A stretch of DNA of 33,997 bases from Symbiodinium natans (taxonomy: Eukaryota > Sar > Dinophyceae > Suessiales > Symbiodiniaceae), in NCBI GenBank assembly GCA_905221605.1, contig CAJNDS010001115.1, forward strand, positions 1 through 33,997, in the 5' to 3' direction. The position numbers and the translations under genes are program-made. Under the pieces are notes generated by a model that saw nothing but the letters and a program-made list of their open reading frames with translations, did no database searches and had not been told where the DNA came from. Each line of letters starts with the position of its first letter. The stretch's first letter is position 1. Below, one piece after another: positions 33,660 through 33,997 of this stretch.

Positions 33660-33997
33660 CCACTACTCTAAACCCTAAAGCCCAGAACCCGTAAAACCCG
33701 AAATCCTTAGACCCTACTCCGCAGAAGGGAGGCCCTCCCCCTTAAGACCCCCAATTCCCTGAACCTTAAAACCCCAAAATTCCTGAACGCCAAAGTCCCC
33801 GAACCCGAAGACTCCATCTTCCCAAGCCCTGCACCCGCCAACGCCTTAAACACCCTCTAGAATCCTTGAATGAAACCCTTGAACCCTGAGGCCCAATATC
33901 CTCAACCCTAAGCCCTCGACCCGAAACCCTACACCCTAAACCCTAAACCCTAAACCCTAAACCCTAAACCCTAAACCCTAAACCCTAAACCCTAAAC
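33660..33997 (-). repeat. Degenerate then perfect CCCTAAA block at the window end
   Basis: Degenerate CCC-AAA units to 33920, then at least ten perfect CCCTAAA heptamers running off the window. At a right-hand chromosome end the plus strand would read TTTAGGG, so this is interstitial. Confidence 0.95.

Noticed and set aside
33920-33997. Chromosome end (true telomere)
   Set aside because: Plus strand reads CCCTAAA at the right edge, the wrong polarity for a right-hand telomere; similar blocks occur throughout.

Overview
The window looks like nuclear DNA of a eukaryote, most likely a dinoflagellate. The evidence is: TTTAGGG telomere-type heptamers; very short exons (about 25-190 bp, one about 565 bp) with several GC as well as GT 5' splice sites; introner-like and other short inverted-repeat elements; and one near-match to the dinoflagellate spliced leader on the minus strand (3277-3294). 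No species can be named from sequence alone.

Layout. 1-16.6 kb and 19.3-23.3 kb: more than forty blocks of telomere-like repeat alternate with short unique segments. Many of these segments read as plus-strand exons that begin after an AG and end before GT or GC. Blocks that precede an exon are usually CCCTAAA, and blocks that follow one are usually TTTAGGG, so the repeats form intron ends. Two exon pairs (1597-2535 and 19387-19778) carry IPT/TIG-like signatures (GG-x-L-x-I-x-G-x-G-F; V-L-(I/V)-(G/D)-G-x-P-C), suggesting a large PKHD1-like or other IPT-domain surface protein. The exons at 6714-8927 join in compatible phase into another protein, or another part of the same one, with a domain I cannot name. 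The exon at 16239-16583 is a run of Asp-Ser-Ser repeats ending in a stop codon. At least eight families of short inverted-repeat or introner-like elements lie inside the presumed introns.

16.6-19.3 kb has no telomeric repeats. It holds microsatellites and a truncated, twice-frameshifted bacterial ISL3-family transposase (18011-18917) next to a 33-nt poly-T run.

23.3-32.4 kb is mostly satellite DNA: a 2.6-kb AT-rich palindromic array, an 87-bp hairpin satellite with a higher-order trimer pattern, an 800-bp foldback, a 44-bp degenerate tandem repeat, CT/GA microsatellites, and a tandem array of about 0.74-0.8-kb units. 32.4-34.0 kb returns to sparse exon-like segments among telomere-like repeats.

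All exon calls are mine by eye, from open frame, splice signals and phase. None is confirmed by transcript data, and grouping exons into genes is inference. Coordinates of repeat blocks are approximate to a few bases.
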